NCBI GenBank assembly: GCA_020443345.1
Contig: JAGRIH010000055.1
Span: forward strand, 11,165-75,164
Direction of reading: 5' to 3'
DNA: 64,000 bases
DNA from: Halioglobus sp.
GTDB lineage: Bacteria > Pseudomonadota > Gammaproteobacteria > Pseudomonadales > Halieaceae
The notes below the pieces were generated by a model, which was not told where the DNA came from, ran no database searches, and saw only the letters and a list, made by a program, of their open reading frames with translations. A program made the position numbers and the translations under genes. Within the stretch, counting starts at the first letter, position 1, and every line of letters starts with the position of its first letter. This document shows positions 1-8,545 of this stretch, in pieces.

Positions 1-438
1 GGCATCGTCGACGGCGCCGCCGCGGTGCTGATCGGCAACGCGGAGTTCGGCGAGAAATGGGGGCTGAAGCCGCGCGCCCGCATTCGCGCCACCGCCAAGA
101 TCGGCACCGACCCCACCATCATGCTGACCGGCCCGGTGCCCGTGACCGAGAAGATCCTGGCCGAGAGCGGCATGGAGATCGGCGATATCGACCTTTTCGA
201 GGTCAACGAGGCCTTCGCCGCCGTGGTGCTGCGCTTCTGCCAGGCCTTCGATGTCGATTTCGACCGCGTCAACGTCAACGGCGGCTCGATCGCCATGGGC
301 CACCCGCTGGGCGCCACCGGCGCCATGCTGGTCAGTACCATGCTGGACGAACTGGAGCGGCGCTCTCTCAGGCGCGCCATGCTGTCGCTGTGTGTCGGCG
401 GCGGCATGGGTATTGCCACGATCATCGAGCGCGTGTAA
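1..438 (+). CDS. Thiolase (acetyl-CoA acyltransferase), C-terminal part; 5' end outside the window
   Basis: This is the C-terminal part (about 145 residues) of a beta-ketothiolase, which cleaves 3-ketoacyl-CoA with CoA in the last step of beta-oxidation. The frame is open from base 1, so the gene starts upstream of the window. Visible family motifs are NEAFA near residue 72, the histidine motif GHPLGATGA near residue 100, and a C-terminal CVGGGMG that carries the second active-site cysteine. The nucleophilic cysteine near the N-terminus is not in view. It lies 38 bases upstream of a FadB/FadJ-type protein on the same strand, so the two probably form the usual thiolase/multifunctional-protein pair. 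It could equally be named FadA or FadI; the missing N-terminus prevents a choice. Confidence 0.93.
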   Translation, partial: GIVDGAAAVLIGNAEFGEKWGLKPRARIRATAKIGTDPTIMLTGPVPVTEKILAESGMEIGDIDLFEVNEAFAAVVLRFCQAFDVDFDRVNVNGGSIAMGHPLGATGAMLVSTMLDELERRSLRRAMLSLCVGGGMGIATIIERV

Positions 439-476
439 GCGGCGTTTGCGGCGAACGAAGCAGAGGATAGAAGAGC

Positions 477-2624
477 ATGAGTGTATTCAAGTACGAGCAG
501 GACGCAGACGGCATCGTGACCGTCACCATGGATATGAACGGTCCGGTGAACGCGATGAACGAGGAGTACCGCGTGGCGATGCTGGAGACGGTAGAGCGGC
601 TGGAGCGGGAGCAGGGCCTGACCGGCGTGGTGCTGGCATCCGCCAAAAAGGTGTTTTTTGCCGGCGGTGACCTGCACGATCTGCTGCGTGTACAAAAGGG
701 CGAGGAAGCGTATTTCCTGGATATGCTCAACGGCACCAAGAATGTCCTGCGCCGTCTGGAAAAACTCCCGGTGCCGGTGGCGGCGGCGATCAATGGCGCC
801 GCTCTGGGCGGCGGATTCGAGCTGTGTCTGTGCTGTAACTACCGCGTCGCCTGGGATAACCCGACGGTGCAGATCGGCCTGCCGGAGGTCGGTCTGGGCC
901 TGCTGCCCGGCGGCGGCGGCGTGGTGCGCATGGTCAACCTGCTGGGTCTGGAGCAGGCGCTGCCGTACCTGCTCGAAGGCAGGAGAGTGGCCCCCCCCGC
1001 GGCACTGGCGCAGGGCATGATTCACGCCGTGGTGGACGAGCTGGCGCAGTTGGTGCCGCAGGCCAAAGCCTGGATTCTCGACCACCGGGACGACGCATCG
1101 AGCGCGGTGCAGCCCTGGGACCGCAAGGGGCACCGCATCCCGGGCGGCGATGCCAACTCGCCCAAGGTGGCGCAAATGATCATGGCCGCGCCGGCCATGC
1201 TGCGCCAGAAAACGCGCGGCCTGCTGCCCGCCCCGGAAAAAATCCTGGACTGCGCCGTGCAGGCGGCGCGGGTGGACTTCGATACGGCGCTGGATATTGA
1301 ATCGCGGGGACTGACCGCGCTGGTGGTGACGCCCCAGGCCAAGAACATGATTGCCACTTTCTTCTTTGGCATGAACCGGGTCAACGGCGGGGCCAGCCGG
1401 CCGCAGGGTATCGACAAAATCACTACCCGCAAGCTGGGTGTGCTCGGCGCGGGCATGATGGGGCAGGGTATCGCCTATGTCGCGGCCATGGCCGGTATCG
1501 AGGTGGTGCTCAAAGACGTGACCCTGGAGGCGGCGGAGCAAGGCCGGGCCTATACGCAGCAGTTGCTGGACAAACGGGTGGCGCGGGGCAGGATGACGCA
1601 GGAGCAAAAAGCACAGGTGCTGGAGCGGATACTGCCCACTGCCGATGACGCGGACCTGGCCGGCAGCGACCTGATTGTCGAGGCGGTGTTTGAGAACATC
1701 GAGTTGAAACACCAGGTCACCCGCGCTACCGAAGCGCAGTTGTGCGAGGGCGGCGTGTGGGGGTCCAACACCTCCACCCTGCCGATCACGCAGTTGGCCG
1801 AGGCGAGCCGCCAACCGGAGAACTTTATCGGCATCCATTTCTTTTCGCCGGTGGACAAAATGCCGCTGGTGGAAATTATCTGCGGCGAGCAGACCTCGCC
1901 CCGCACACTGGCCAAAGCCTTTGACTTCGCACGGCAGATCAAAAAGACCCCGATCGTGGTCAATGACTCCATGGGTTTTTATACTTCCCGCACTTTCGGC
2001 ACGTTCCTCGATGAGGGCGTGCGCCTGCTCTGCGAGGGGGTGCACCCGGTGCGTATCGACAACCTGGGCAGGGCGGTCGGCATGCCGGTGGGCCCCTTGG
2101 CGATCTACGATGAAGTGAGCCTGGAGCTCACGTACAAGGCCCAGGAAACCTGGCGTGAGATGGGGGTGCTGGACAAGTGGGGTGACGGCAGTATCGCGCG
2201 CGCTGTCATCCATACCATGGTGGTGGAAAACGGGCGCGGCGGCCGGCACCACGGCGGCGGCTTCTACGACTACGCGCCGGACGGCGGCAAGTCGATCTGG
2301 CCGGGCCTGTTCGATCTGTACTACCGGGCCGATTACAGCATTGACGACGGGGATATCAAGGACCGCCTGCTGTTCCGCCAGGTGATCGAGGCGCTCAAGT
2401 GCCTGGAGAGCGGCGTATTGCGCTCGGCGGACGACGGCAATGTCGGTTCCATCCTGGGTATCGGCGCACCGGCCTGGACCGGCGGCCTGATCCAGTTCGT
2501 CAACACCTACGGCCTGCAGCGCTTTGTGAAGCGCTGCGGCATGCTGGCAGAAGCCTACGGTGAACGCTTTGGCGCGCCGCAGATCGCGCTGGATCATGCC
2601 GCTTCGGGTGAGTGGATCACCTGA
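477..2624 (+). CDS. Multifunctional enoyl-CoA hydratase / 3-hydroxyacyl-CoA dehydrogenase (FadB/FadJ type)
   Basis: This 715-residue protein is the usual length for FadJ/FadB, the alpha subunit of the fatty-acid oxidation complex. Residues 1 to about 200 form a crotonase domain. Both expected glutamates are present, one in GGGFELC near residue 115 and one in GLPEVGLGLLPGGGG near residue 137. A Rossmann NAD-binding domain begins near residue 319 (GVLGAGMMGQG), and the dehydrogenase histidine sits in GIHFFSPVDKMP. A C-terminal 3HCDH domain follows. It hydrates trans-2-enoyl-CoA and oxidises the 3-hydroxyacyl-CoA; the ketoacyl product goes to the thiolase encoded just upstream. The ATG start follows AGAGGATAGAAGAGC. 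Whether it is the aerobic FadB or the FadJ-like paralogue cannot be decided here. Confidence 0.95.
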   Translation: MSVFKYEQDADGIVTVTMDMNGPVNAMNEEYRVAMLETVERLEREQGLTGVVLASAKKVFFAGGDLHDLLRVQKGEEAYFLDMLNGTKNVLRRLEKLPVPVAAAINGAALGGGFELCLCCNYRVAWDNPTVQIGLPEVGLGLLPGGGGVVRMVNLLGLEQALPYLLEGRRVAPPAALAQGMIHAVVDELAQLVPQAKAWILDHRDDASSAVQPWDRKGHRIPGGDANSPKVAQMIMAAPAMLRQKTRGLLPAPEKILDCAVQAARVDFDTALDIESRGLTALVVTPQAKNMIATFFFGMNRVNGGASRPQGIDKITTRKLGVLGAGMMGQGIAYVAAMAGIEVVLKDVTLEAAEQGRAYTQQLLDKRVARGRMTQEQKAQVLERILPTADDADLAGSDLIVEAVFENIELKHQVTRATEAQLCEGGVWGSNTSTLPITQLAEASRQPENFIGIHFFSPVDKMPLVEIICGEQTSPRTLAKAFDFARQIKKTPIVVNDSMGFYTSRTFGTFLDEGVRLLCEGVHPVRIDNLGRAVGMPVGPLAIYDEVSLELTYKAQETWREMGVLDKWGDGSIARAVIHTMVVENGRGGRHHGGGFYDYAPDGGKSIWPGLFDLYYRADYSIDDGDIKDRLLFRQVIEALKCLESGVLRSADDGNVGSILGIGAPAWTGGLIQFVNTYGLQRFVKRCGMLAEAYGERFGAPQIALDHAASGEWIT

Positions 2625-2644
2625 GTGCTTGGAGTCCGTCGCCA

Positions 2645-2779
2645 AACCGAGTACCGCTTGTCGGGATACGCCGCAAGTACGTCCATGTAGGCTCGACTGC
2701 AGCCATCCATGGCTGCAGACGGTCCCGACAAGCGGTACTCGGTTCGACGCCTACATGCGGCCTCCCAGTCCATGGGAGG
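2645..2779. repeat. Multi-hairpin inverted repeat between convergent genes
   Basis: A 22-base arm at 2645-2666 is perfectly complementary to 2723-2744. Inside it, CTGCAGCCAT (2697-2706) pairs with ATGGCTGCAG (2709-2718). A 9-base arm CATGTAGGC (2684-2692) pairs with GCCTACATG (2749-2757), and CCTCCCA (2761-2767) pairs with TGGGAGG (2773-2779). The unit fills the space between two convergent genes, so it could act as a bidirectional terminator. Its size and nested design also resemble dispersed palindromic (REP/REPIN-like) elements. I saw no second copy in this window and no T-tract of intrinsic-terminator type. Confidence 0.8.
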
Positions 2780-2793
2780 ATCATTGACACTCG

Positions 2794-3810
2794 CTAATTG
2801 ATCAACTGCACCGCCATGGCGGCCAGCGGCACGACCATTTTGCCGCGCGACCTCGCCTCGGCGCTGGAGGCGGTACCGATCTGGGCGCGCTTTTCAATGC
2901 CCTGCACGATGGCGGCCAGACGGAACAGCGAGAACACCAGGTAAAAGGTCCAGTTCTCGATACCGTCGCGGCCGGTGCGCGCACAGTAGCTGGCGATGTA
3001 CTGTTCGTCCGTCGGAATGCCCAGCGCCCTGCGATCGACACCCGCCAGGCCGCGGATACCGCCGTCGCGCGGCAGCATCCAGGCCATGCACTGGTTGGCC
3101 AGGTCCGCCAGAGGGTGGCCCAGGGTCGACAGTTCCCAGTCCAGCAGCGCCAGCAGGCGCGGCTCGGTGGGGTGAAACATCATGTTGTCCAGGCGGTAGT
3201 CGCCGTGTACCAGGCTCACGCTGCCGTCGTCCGGCGGCATATTGGCCGGCAGCCAGCGCAGCAGGGTTTCCATGTCCTCGATGTGCTGCGTTGCGGAAGC
3301 GCGGTACTGCTTGGTCCAGCGTCCCACCTGGCGCTCGAAGTAGTTGCCGGGGCGCCCGTAATCGGACAGCCCCACGGCGTCGACGTCGACGTTGTGCAGT
3401 GCCGCCATGGCGGCGTTCATGGCATCGTAGATCGCCGCGCGCTCGGCGTTGTCGGACTCGGGCAGTGCCGGGTCCCACAGGATGCGGCCCTCCAGGAACG
3501 CCATGACATAAAACATGGAGCCGATGACCGACTCGTCCTCGCACAGCAGGTAGGTTCTGGGGACCGGCACCGGGGTAGCGCGCAGGGCGCTGATGACGCG
3601 GTACTCCCGGTCCACCGCGTGGGCCGACTTGAGCAGCTCGCCCGGCGGTTTGCGCCGCAACACGTAGGATTTGCCGCCGGCGCTGAGCTTGAAAGTGGGA
3701 TTGGACTGGCCGCCGGCGAATTTCTCGGCCCGCAGTGCGCCGCTGAAACCGGGCAGGTGCCGTGTCAGATAGGCGCCCAGGGCCGTCGTGTCGAGTTGCT
3801 GTGTGTTCAT
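2794..3810 (-). CDS. APH-family phosphotransferase, ACAD10-like
   Basis: This 338-residue protein has the aminoglycoside-phosphotransferase/kinase fold found beside acyl-CoA dehydrogenases. Visible motifs are the catalytic loop HGDYRLDN (His near residue 202) and the metal-binding DWELSTLGHP (Asp near residue 224). In eukaryotic ACAD10/11 and in mycobacteria and proteobacteria this domain is tied to acyl-CoA breakdown, where it phosphorylates 4-hydroxyacyl-CoA; that role here is inference. The start is set at the ATG at 3810 (MNTQQLD). An in-frame reading 18 residues further upstream is Arg-rich and lacks family character. It runs convergently to the FadB-like gene and divergently from the SprT-like gene. 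No signal peptide is present, so it should be cytoplasmic. Confidence 0.88.
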   Translation of the reverse strand: MNTQQLDTTALGAYLTRHLPGFSGALRAEKFAGGQSNPTFKLSAGGKSYVLRRKPPGELLKSAHAVDREYRVISALRATPVPVPRTYLLCEDESVIGSMFYVMAFLEGRILWDPALPESDNAERAAIYDAMNAAMAALHNVDVDAVGLSDYGRPGNYFERQVGRWTKQYRASATQHIEDMETLLRWLPANMPPDDGSVSLVHGDYRLDNMMFHPTEPRLLALLDWELSTLGHPLADLANQCMAWMLPRDGGIRGLAGVDRRALGIPTDEQYIASYCARTGRDGIENWTFYLVFSLFRLAAIVQGIEKRAQIGTASSAEARSRGKMVVPLAAMAVQLIN

Positions 3811-4040
3811 GCTGTCTACCCGTGTTCGGCCCTGGAGTCTGCCCGCGCGGCGCCGGCCTGACAATGACCGCCGGCAACAAATTAATGTGCCTGAACTGAC
3901 AGTGCGCAGGCGGATTGAACCGCCGCCCCGGCGGCGCTATCCTGCGGGGCCGGCCAGATGCCGCCGCCTGCCCGGCGGCGCGGCGGCGCACTGCGCCCGA
4001 TGGGCCGCGCAGACCTTCACCCGAAAAGGATACAGAACCA

Positions 4041-4559
4041 GTGGTAGCACCGCTATCGCGTGCGCAGCAACAGCAGGTACTGGCGCGCACGGAACACTTC
4101 ATGTGCCGGGCCGAAGCCATCCATGGCCGCCGCTTTGCGCGGATTCCAGTGCTGTTCGACCTGCGCGGCCGCGCCGCCGGCATGTTCAAGGCGGCCGGCG
4201 GCCAATGCTGGATACGTTTCAACCCCTGGATTTTCAGCAAGTACTTTGCGGAGAACCTGCGCGACACGGTGCCTCACGAAGTGGCGCACTATATCGTGCA
4301 CGCGATCAGTAGAGGCCGCCGGGTGCGCCCGCACGGACCGCAGTGGCAGGCGCTGATGGCGCGCTTTGGCGCCGCTGCAGAGGTTACCTTCGATCGGGAT
4401 CTCAGCGGGGTGCCGCAGCGCCGGCAGCGCCGGCACCCCTACCGCTGCGCCTGCCGTGTGCACCAGGTGTCCACGACGCGCCACAACCGGATGCTCGCGG
4501 GAACCGGTCGCTATCACTGCCGCTACTGCGACAGCCTGTTGGTGTACACCGCACCCTGA
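4041..4559 (+). CDS. SprT-like zinc metalloprotein
   Basis: The GTG at 4041 gives a 172-residue protein, close to the usual SprT length of about 165; AAAGGA lies 11 bases upstream. The frame stays open upstream to 3915, but that extension is low-complexity Arg/Pro/Ala and is unlikely to be translated. The zinc-binding motif HEVAHY is at residues 79-84, with a third histidine in RPHGPQW near residue 98. A C-terminal zinc ribbon is formed by a CAC pair near 136-138 and CRYC near 161-164. The eukaryotic relative SPRTN is a DNA-protein-crosslink protease, while the bacterial role is poorly known. It stands alone, facing the DUF748 gene at its 3' end. Confidence 0.85.
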   Translation: MVAPLSRAQQQQVLARTEHFMCRAEAIHGRRFARIPVLFDLRGRAAGMFKAAGGQCWIRFNPWIFSKYFAENLRDTVPHEVAHYIVHAISRGRRVRPHGPQWQALMARFGAAAEVTFDRDLSGVPQRRQRRHPYRCACRVHQVSTTRHNRMLAGTGRYHCRYCDSLLVYTAP

Positions 4560-4589
4560 TCGGCGCAATGGCCCCGGGCGCCTGCGGGC

Positions 4590-7460
4590 TCACGCACCCA
4601 CGTCCAGTTCCACCCCGCTGAAGCGATGCGCCCGATCATCCAGGGATGACTGCTCGATGACCGCCCGGTCTGCCTCCAGTTGCCGCTCGTTCACCAGATA
4701 GCTCTTGACCGCGACGCTCCTGGCCTCGGCCAGTCTCAGCAGGTCCGCTTCCGGCACCACCACGGCCGCGACCAGTTGCCGGTGCTGCTCAAGTACGCTG
4801 ACGTCCTGCCCGCTGGCGGGCGCCTGCTCCTGGTAGCGCTGCGCAATGAACTGCTCCCACTGCGGTCCTTTGTTGTCCAGCTCCTGCTGCGGCAGTCCCG
4901 CCGCCAGCAACTGCGCGTTAAATACGGTTTTCTGCAGCTGTTCGCGGTCGGCGTCGAGGTTCAGGCGGCCGGTGATGACCAGTACCAGCTCGGGACGCTG
5001 GCTGAGTGCCTCCGACAGGTCATCGAGCTTGGCGCGCGCCGCCTCTCCGAGTTCTCCTGAACCGGAGGCGAAGCTGACCCGCTGCAGGTCCTGGTCGGTG
5101 CCCACCAGGTTGGCCAGCAGGCTGAACGGCGCGGTGACGGCCTTGGTGAGCAGGTTCATGAACGCTTTGAAGATGACGCTGCCCAGGCCGAAACTGGGGT
5201 CGTCGACGTCGCCCTTTACCGGTACTTCCATATCGATGACGCCATTCATGTCGGTCAGCAGCGCCAGCGCCAGTTTCAGCGGTATATCCACCGCCTTGTC
5301 GCTGTCGATTTTTTCACCCAGCTTCAACTGGTCGATCAGTACCTTGTTGTTTCCTTCCAGGCGCGAGTCCTGCAGGGAGTATTTCAGGTCCAGGCGCAGT
5401 AGTCCCCGGTCGATGGCGTAGCCGGCATAGGTGCTGGAGTAGGGGGACAGCAGGGCCAGGTCGACGCCGTCGAAGCGCAGCTCCAGGTCCAAGTCCGGGG
5501 GCGACTTGAAGGGTTCGGCGGTGCCACTCAGCACCACCGGCGCGTAGCCGTCCACCGCGCCCTCGATGTTCACCCGTGCCTCGGTGCCGGTGGCCGTCCC
5601 CAGATCGAGTATTTCGCCATTCAGGTCGCCGATAACGGTGCGAAAGTGCAGGGGCAGCGACTCATCCATAAAGTCGATCTCACTGTCGGTGACCACGATA
5701 GAGGGCAGGCTGATGGTCCACGGCTGCTGCGCCGCCCCGCCCGCGTCGGCGCTCGATTCCTGGGGTGATGGGGACTGCGAGGCATCAGGCACAGCAGCCT
5801 GTGCGGAAGGCTCTGCCAGTTCCTGCTCCCACACGTTTTGCATATTGATCGAGCCGTCCTTGCGGATGTGGATGCGCCCGGCGTAGTTGTTGAGCGCCAG
5901 TTTCGCCAGGCTGAGCGCGCGCCGCTCCAGGTCCACATCCAGTCGCTCCCAGCGCACGCTGTCCCAACTGGTCAGGGCGGTCTCGGTGTCTTCAATGCGA
6001 CCGGCAAATCCGGTGACCGCGCCATCCATCCCGATCCGCAGCGGCACGAACGCGTCCAGGGACACCTGCCCCTCCACACCCAGCAGGCCGGCCGTGATCT
6101 CCGCCTTGAGTGCGGCGGGCAGGTTGGGATTGGCCCAGGCCAGCGGCAGCCCCTGCAAACGGTATGTCAGTTCCCCGGCGCCCGTGGCGAGGTTCATCAG
6201 ACCGTCGATGGCGAGCCGCGCCTGCTCGTTGACCGTCAGTTGCAGCTCCACCGGGGAGTCCCCGGCCAGCGGCCACTTGATATCGCGCACCGCGATATCG
6301 ATCGGGTTGAGCTCCAGCACTGGCGGATCGGTAAAGGGGGAGCGCCAGCGCACACTGCCGGCGAGTACCTCAACCACACCGAGTTCGGCAGTCCAGGGCG
6401 CGGCGGAGTCGCTGTCCTGGCCGGCGCTCGGGTTTGCAGTGGTATCCGTCTGCGGCAGATGCGTGGCGAACAGCTCTGCCAGGCTGACCCGCGCAGCGTC
6501 ATTCCAGCCGCTGATTGACACCCCCTCCAGCGTGACGCCGGCCACACTGGCGTGCCGCGACGGGCCATCGACGTCAATGTCCTCGATGGCCAGGGTCTGC
6601 AGCGCAAGGCCTGTGTCGGGCAGGGCCCGCGGTGACTGCGCCTGTATCGCCAGGTCGTCCAGGCGGATTACCGCCCCGGAAATGCTGTAGTCGAAGGTGT
6701 CGCGCCAGTCCAGGCTATAGCCGGCAGTCGCGCTCAGGCTGCCGTCGGTCAACTCAAAGTTAATCCAGGGTTCCGCAAATGCCCACGCCGGGTACAGCTG
6801 CAGATCCGTGATTTGCAGCCGGCCGGAGCTGTGTGCGGCCGGTATGGAGATATGCCCCTCCCAGTGCAACTGGCCGCCGCCTTCGCCGATGGCATCGACG
6901 ATGTAGGGTTTGCCGTCCTCAAATACCGTGGACAGGTCGCTGACAGTGATGTTCAGGTCGTCGACGTGGCTGCTGAAGTGCTTGTCGCGCGACTCGTCGC
7001 TGAACAGGATGCGCTGCGCGTCGAAGTGCAGGCGATGGACGGTGAGCCCCGGCACCGGCGCGGCCGGTGCTGCCGGCGGTTCCCCGGCCGGCGCCGGCGG
7101 TATCATATCGGAAAAGTTGAACTGGCCGTCGCCCAGTTGCCTGACGTGAACGTAGAGTCTCTGCAGCCCCACCTTGTCGAATACCCAACCCGGTTGCCAG
7201 ATGCTTTCGAGGGACAGGTTGACAGTGGCCTGTTGCAGGCTCACGAAGCGCTGGCCATCGTGCTCTGGCAGTGCGACATCACGCGCCTCGAGGCTCAGGT
7301 TAAAAGGATTGAACAGGATGATCTCGGAGTGCAGCGTCCGGTTGAGCGTTTTCTGCACGTACCAGTGTGGCAGAAAGTTCAGTGCCGGTATAATGACCAG
7401 TACGGTAATGGCCAGATAGGCGAGATAGATAATCGCCAGCGTGCGCAGGATGGTTCGCAC
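4590..7460 (-). CDS. DUF748 / AsmA-like envelope protein
   Basis: This 956-residue protein has one N-terminal membrane segment (about residues 7-28), followed by a long beta-rich region of DUF748 type that resembles the AsmA/TamB superfamily. A Pro/Ala/Gly-rich linker lies near residues 120-135, and a second low-complexity linker (Gln/Ser/Pro/Ala) lies near 550-575. The motif LLALLTDMNGVIDMEVPVKG near residue 740 is typical of DUF748 C-terminal halves. Related proteins sit in the inner membrane and extend into the periplasm, and AsmA-like proteins are proposed to move phospholipid to the outer membrane; that role is inference here. The ATG start lies 73 bases downstream of the AraC-type gene's stop on the same strand. 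Confidence 0.85.
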   Translation of the reverse strand: MRTILRTLAIIYLAYLAITVLVIIPALNFLPHWYVQKTLNRTLHSEIILFNPFNLSLEARDVALPEHDGQRFVSLQQATVNLSLESIWQPGWVFDKVGLQRLYVHVRQLGDGQFNFSDMIPPAPAGEPPAAPAAPVPGLTVHRLHFDAQRILFSDESRDKHFSSHVDDLNITVSDLSTVFEDGKPYIVDAIGEGGGQLHWEGHISIPAAHSSGRLQITDLQLYPAWAFAEPWINFELTDGSLSATAGYSLDWRDTFDYSISGAVIRLDDLAIQAQSPRALPDTGLALQTLAIEDIDVDGPSRHASVAGVTLEGVSISGWNDAARVSLAELFATHLPQTDTTANPSAGQDSDSAAPWTAELGVVEVLAGSVRWRSPFTDPPVLELNPIDIAVRDIKWPLAGDSPVELQLTVNEQARLAIDGLMNLATGAGELTYRLQGLPLAWANPNLPAALKAEITAGLLGVEGQVSLDAFVPLRIGMDGAVTGFAGRIEDTETALTSWDSVRWERLDVDLERRALSLAKLALNNYAGRIHIRKDGSINMQNVWEQELAEPSAQAAVPDASQSPSPQESSADAGGAAQQPWTISLPSIVVTDSEIDFMDESLPLHFRTVIGDLNGEILDLGTATGTEARVNIEGAVDGYAPVVLSGTAEPFKSPPDLDLELRFDGVDLALLSPYSSTYAGYAIDRGLLRLDLKYSLQDSRLEGNNKVLIDQLKLGEKIDSDKAVDIPLKLALALLTDMNGVIDMEVPVKGDVDDPSFGLGSVIFKAFMNLLTKAVTAPFSLLANLVGTDQDLQRVSFASGSGELGEAARAKLDDLSEALSQRPELVLVITGRLNLDADREQLQKTVFNAQLLAAGLPQQELDNKGPQWEQFIAQRYQEQAPASGQDVSVLEQHRQLVAAVVVPEADLLRLAEARSVAVKSYLVNERQLEADRAVIEQSSLDDRAHRFSGVELDVGA

Positions 7461-7533
7461 TACAGAAGCTCCCTGATGGTGTGCGGCTGTTCTTGTTCAA
7501 TTAGTGTAGATGGGCCTCGAAACAAGTCTAGCA

Positions 7534-8538
7534 TTACAGGCCCTTGCGATAGGTGTAGGGGGTCACTCCGGTCCAGCTCTTGAAGGCCCGGATAAAGGCA
7601 CTGGACTCGGAGAATCCCGCCCGACAGGCGATGTCCTCGATACTCAGGCCCTGTTTGCCGAGAAAGTGCAGGGCCGTGTCGCGCCTGACCTGGTTCTTGA
7701 TTTCCTTGAAGGTCGTGCCTTCGCTCGCCAGACGCCGGCGCAGGGTCTGCGGGTGCACAGCCAGCCGCTGCGCCACTTCCCGCAACTCGGGTATGTCCCC
7801 GCCCAGGCGCAGCCGTACGATCTCCCTCACCTGCGCGGTCCAGCTGTTGCCAGCGTAGCGCTGGGTGAGCATGATGAGCGCCGGATGGCGCAGGAAATGG
7901 CGCAGCGACTGCTCGCTCTGCGTGACGCGCTTGTCGAGCAGGGCGGATGACAGTATCAACTCCGTACGGTCCTGTTCGAAGCGCACCGGGTGGGCGAGAA
8001 ACACGTGGCGGTAGTCCGCCGCCGGCGCGGTGGGGGGGCCGGCCAGCCTGGCGATCCGGATGGGCAGGTGCTCCTGTGCCAGCCAGCTCCCGAAGCGGTG
8101 GACGTTGAACAGTCCCCATTCACTGAAGTAAGGCTCACACTGCCAGTCGGGGTCCGCATTGATTAGCCGGATAGTGGCCTGCTCTCCCTCTACCAGCAGG
8201 TGTGGGTGCACACCGAAATCAAACAACTGGTAAAACCGGCAGTAGCGGCTCAGTGCCTGGCCCAGGGACTGGCAGCCGATCACCGCGTAGCACATCATCG
8301 ACCAGCTGCCGATGGGCATGCGGCGGGACGCATAGCCCAGTGCCTCATCTCCCATCGCCAGCATGGTGTCGACCTGCAGATCGGCAAAGCGCTCGATGGA
8401 TATCCGCGCGCTGTCTTCCAGCAGCAGGCGCGGGGAGATGCGATTTTTTCGCAGCAGGCTGGCCGGGTCCAGTCCGCTGGACACCGCGTGGCTGAGCACC
8501 GCCCGGACGAAGTGGACCGAGATGGAGCGATCGCGCAC
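7534..8538 (-). CDS. AraC-family transcriptional regulator
   Basis: The 334-residue protein has an N-terminal ligand-sensing domain of the type seen in OruR/ArgR-like AraC regulators (about residues 10-200). The C-terminal AraC DNA-binding domain has two helix-turn-helix units: LAVHPQTLRRRLASEGTTF near 255-275 and IEDIACRAGFSESSAFIRAF near 298-318. It ends in TPYTYRKG, which corresponds to the usual TPxxYR. It lies 7 bases downstream of the GGDEF gene and is probably cotranscribed with it. Regulators of this group often control lipid or amino-acid catabolism. The divergent acyl-CoA dehydrogenase operon at 9843 is a plausible target, but nothing in the sequence proves it. Confidence 0.93.
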   Translation of the reverse strand: MRDRSISVHFVRAVLSHAVSSGLDPASLLRKNRISPRLLLEDSARISIERFADLQVDTMLAMGDEALGYASRRMPIGSWSMMCYAVIGCQSLGQALSRYCRFYQLFDFGVHPHLLVEGEQATIRLINADPDWQCEPYFSEWGLFNVHRFGSWLAQEHLPIRIARLAGPPTAPAADYRHVFLAHPVRFEQDRTELILSSALLDKRVTQSEQSLRHFLRHPALIMLTQRYAGNSWTAQVREIVRLRLGGDIPELREVAQRLAVHPQTLRRRLASEGTTFKEIKNQVRRDTALHFLGKQGLSIEDIACRAGFSESSAFIRAFKSWTGVTPYTYRKGL

Positions 8539-8545
8539 GAGTGTC

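Noticed and set aside
3915..4040. N-terminal extension of the SprT-like protein
   Set aside because: Arg/Pro/Ala-rich low-complexity sequence, and the GTG at 4041 gives the family length with a ribosome site.
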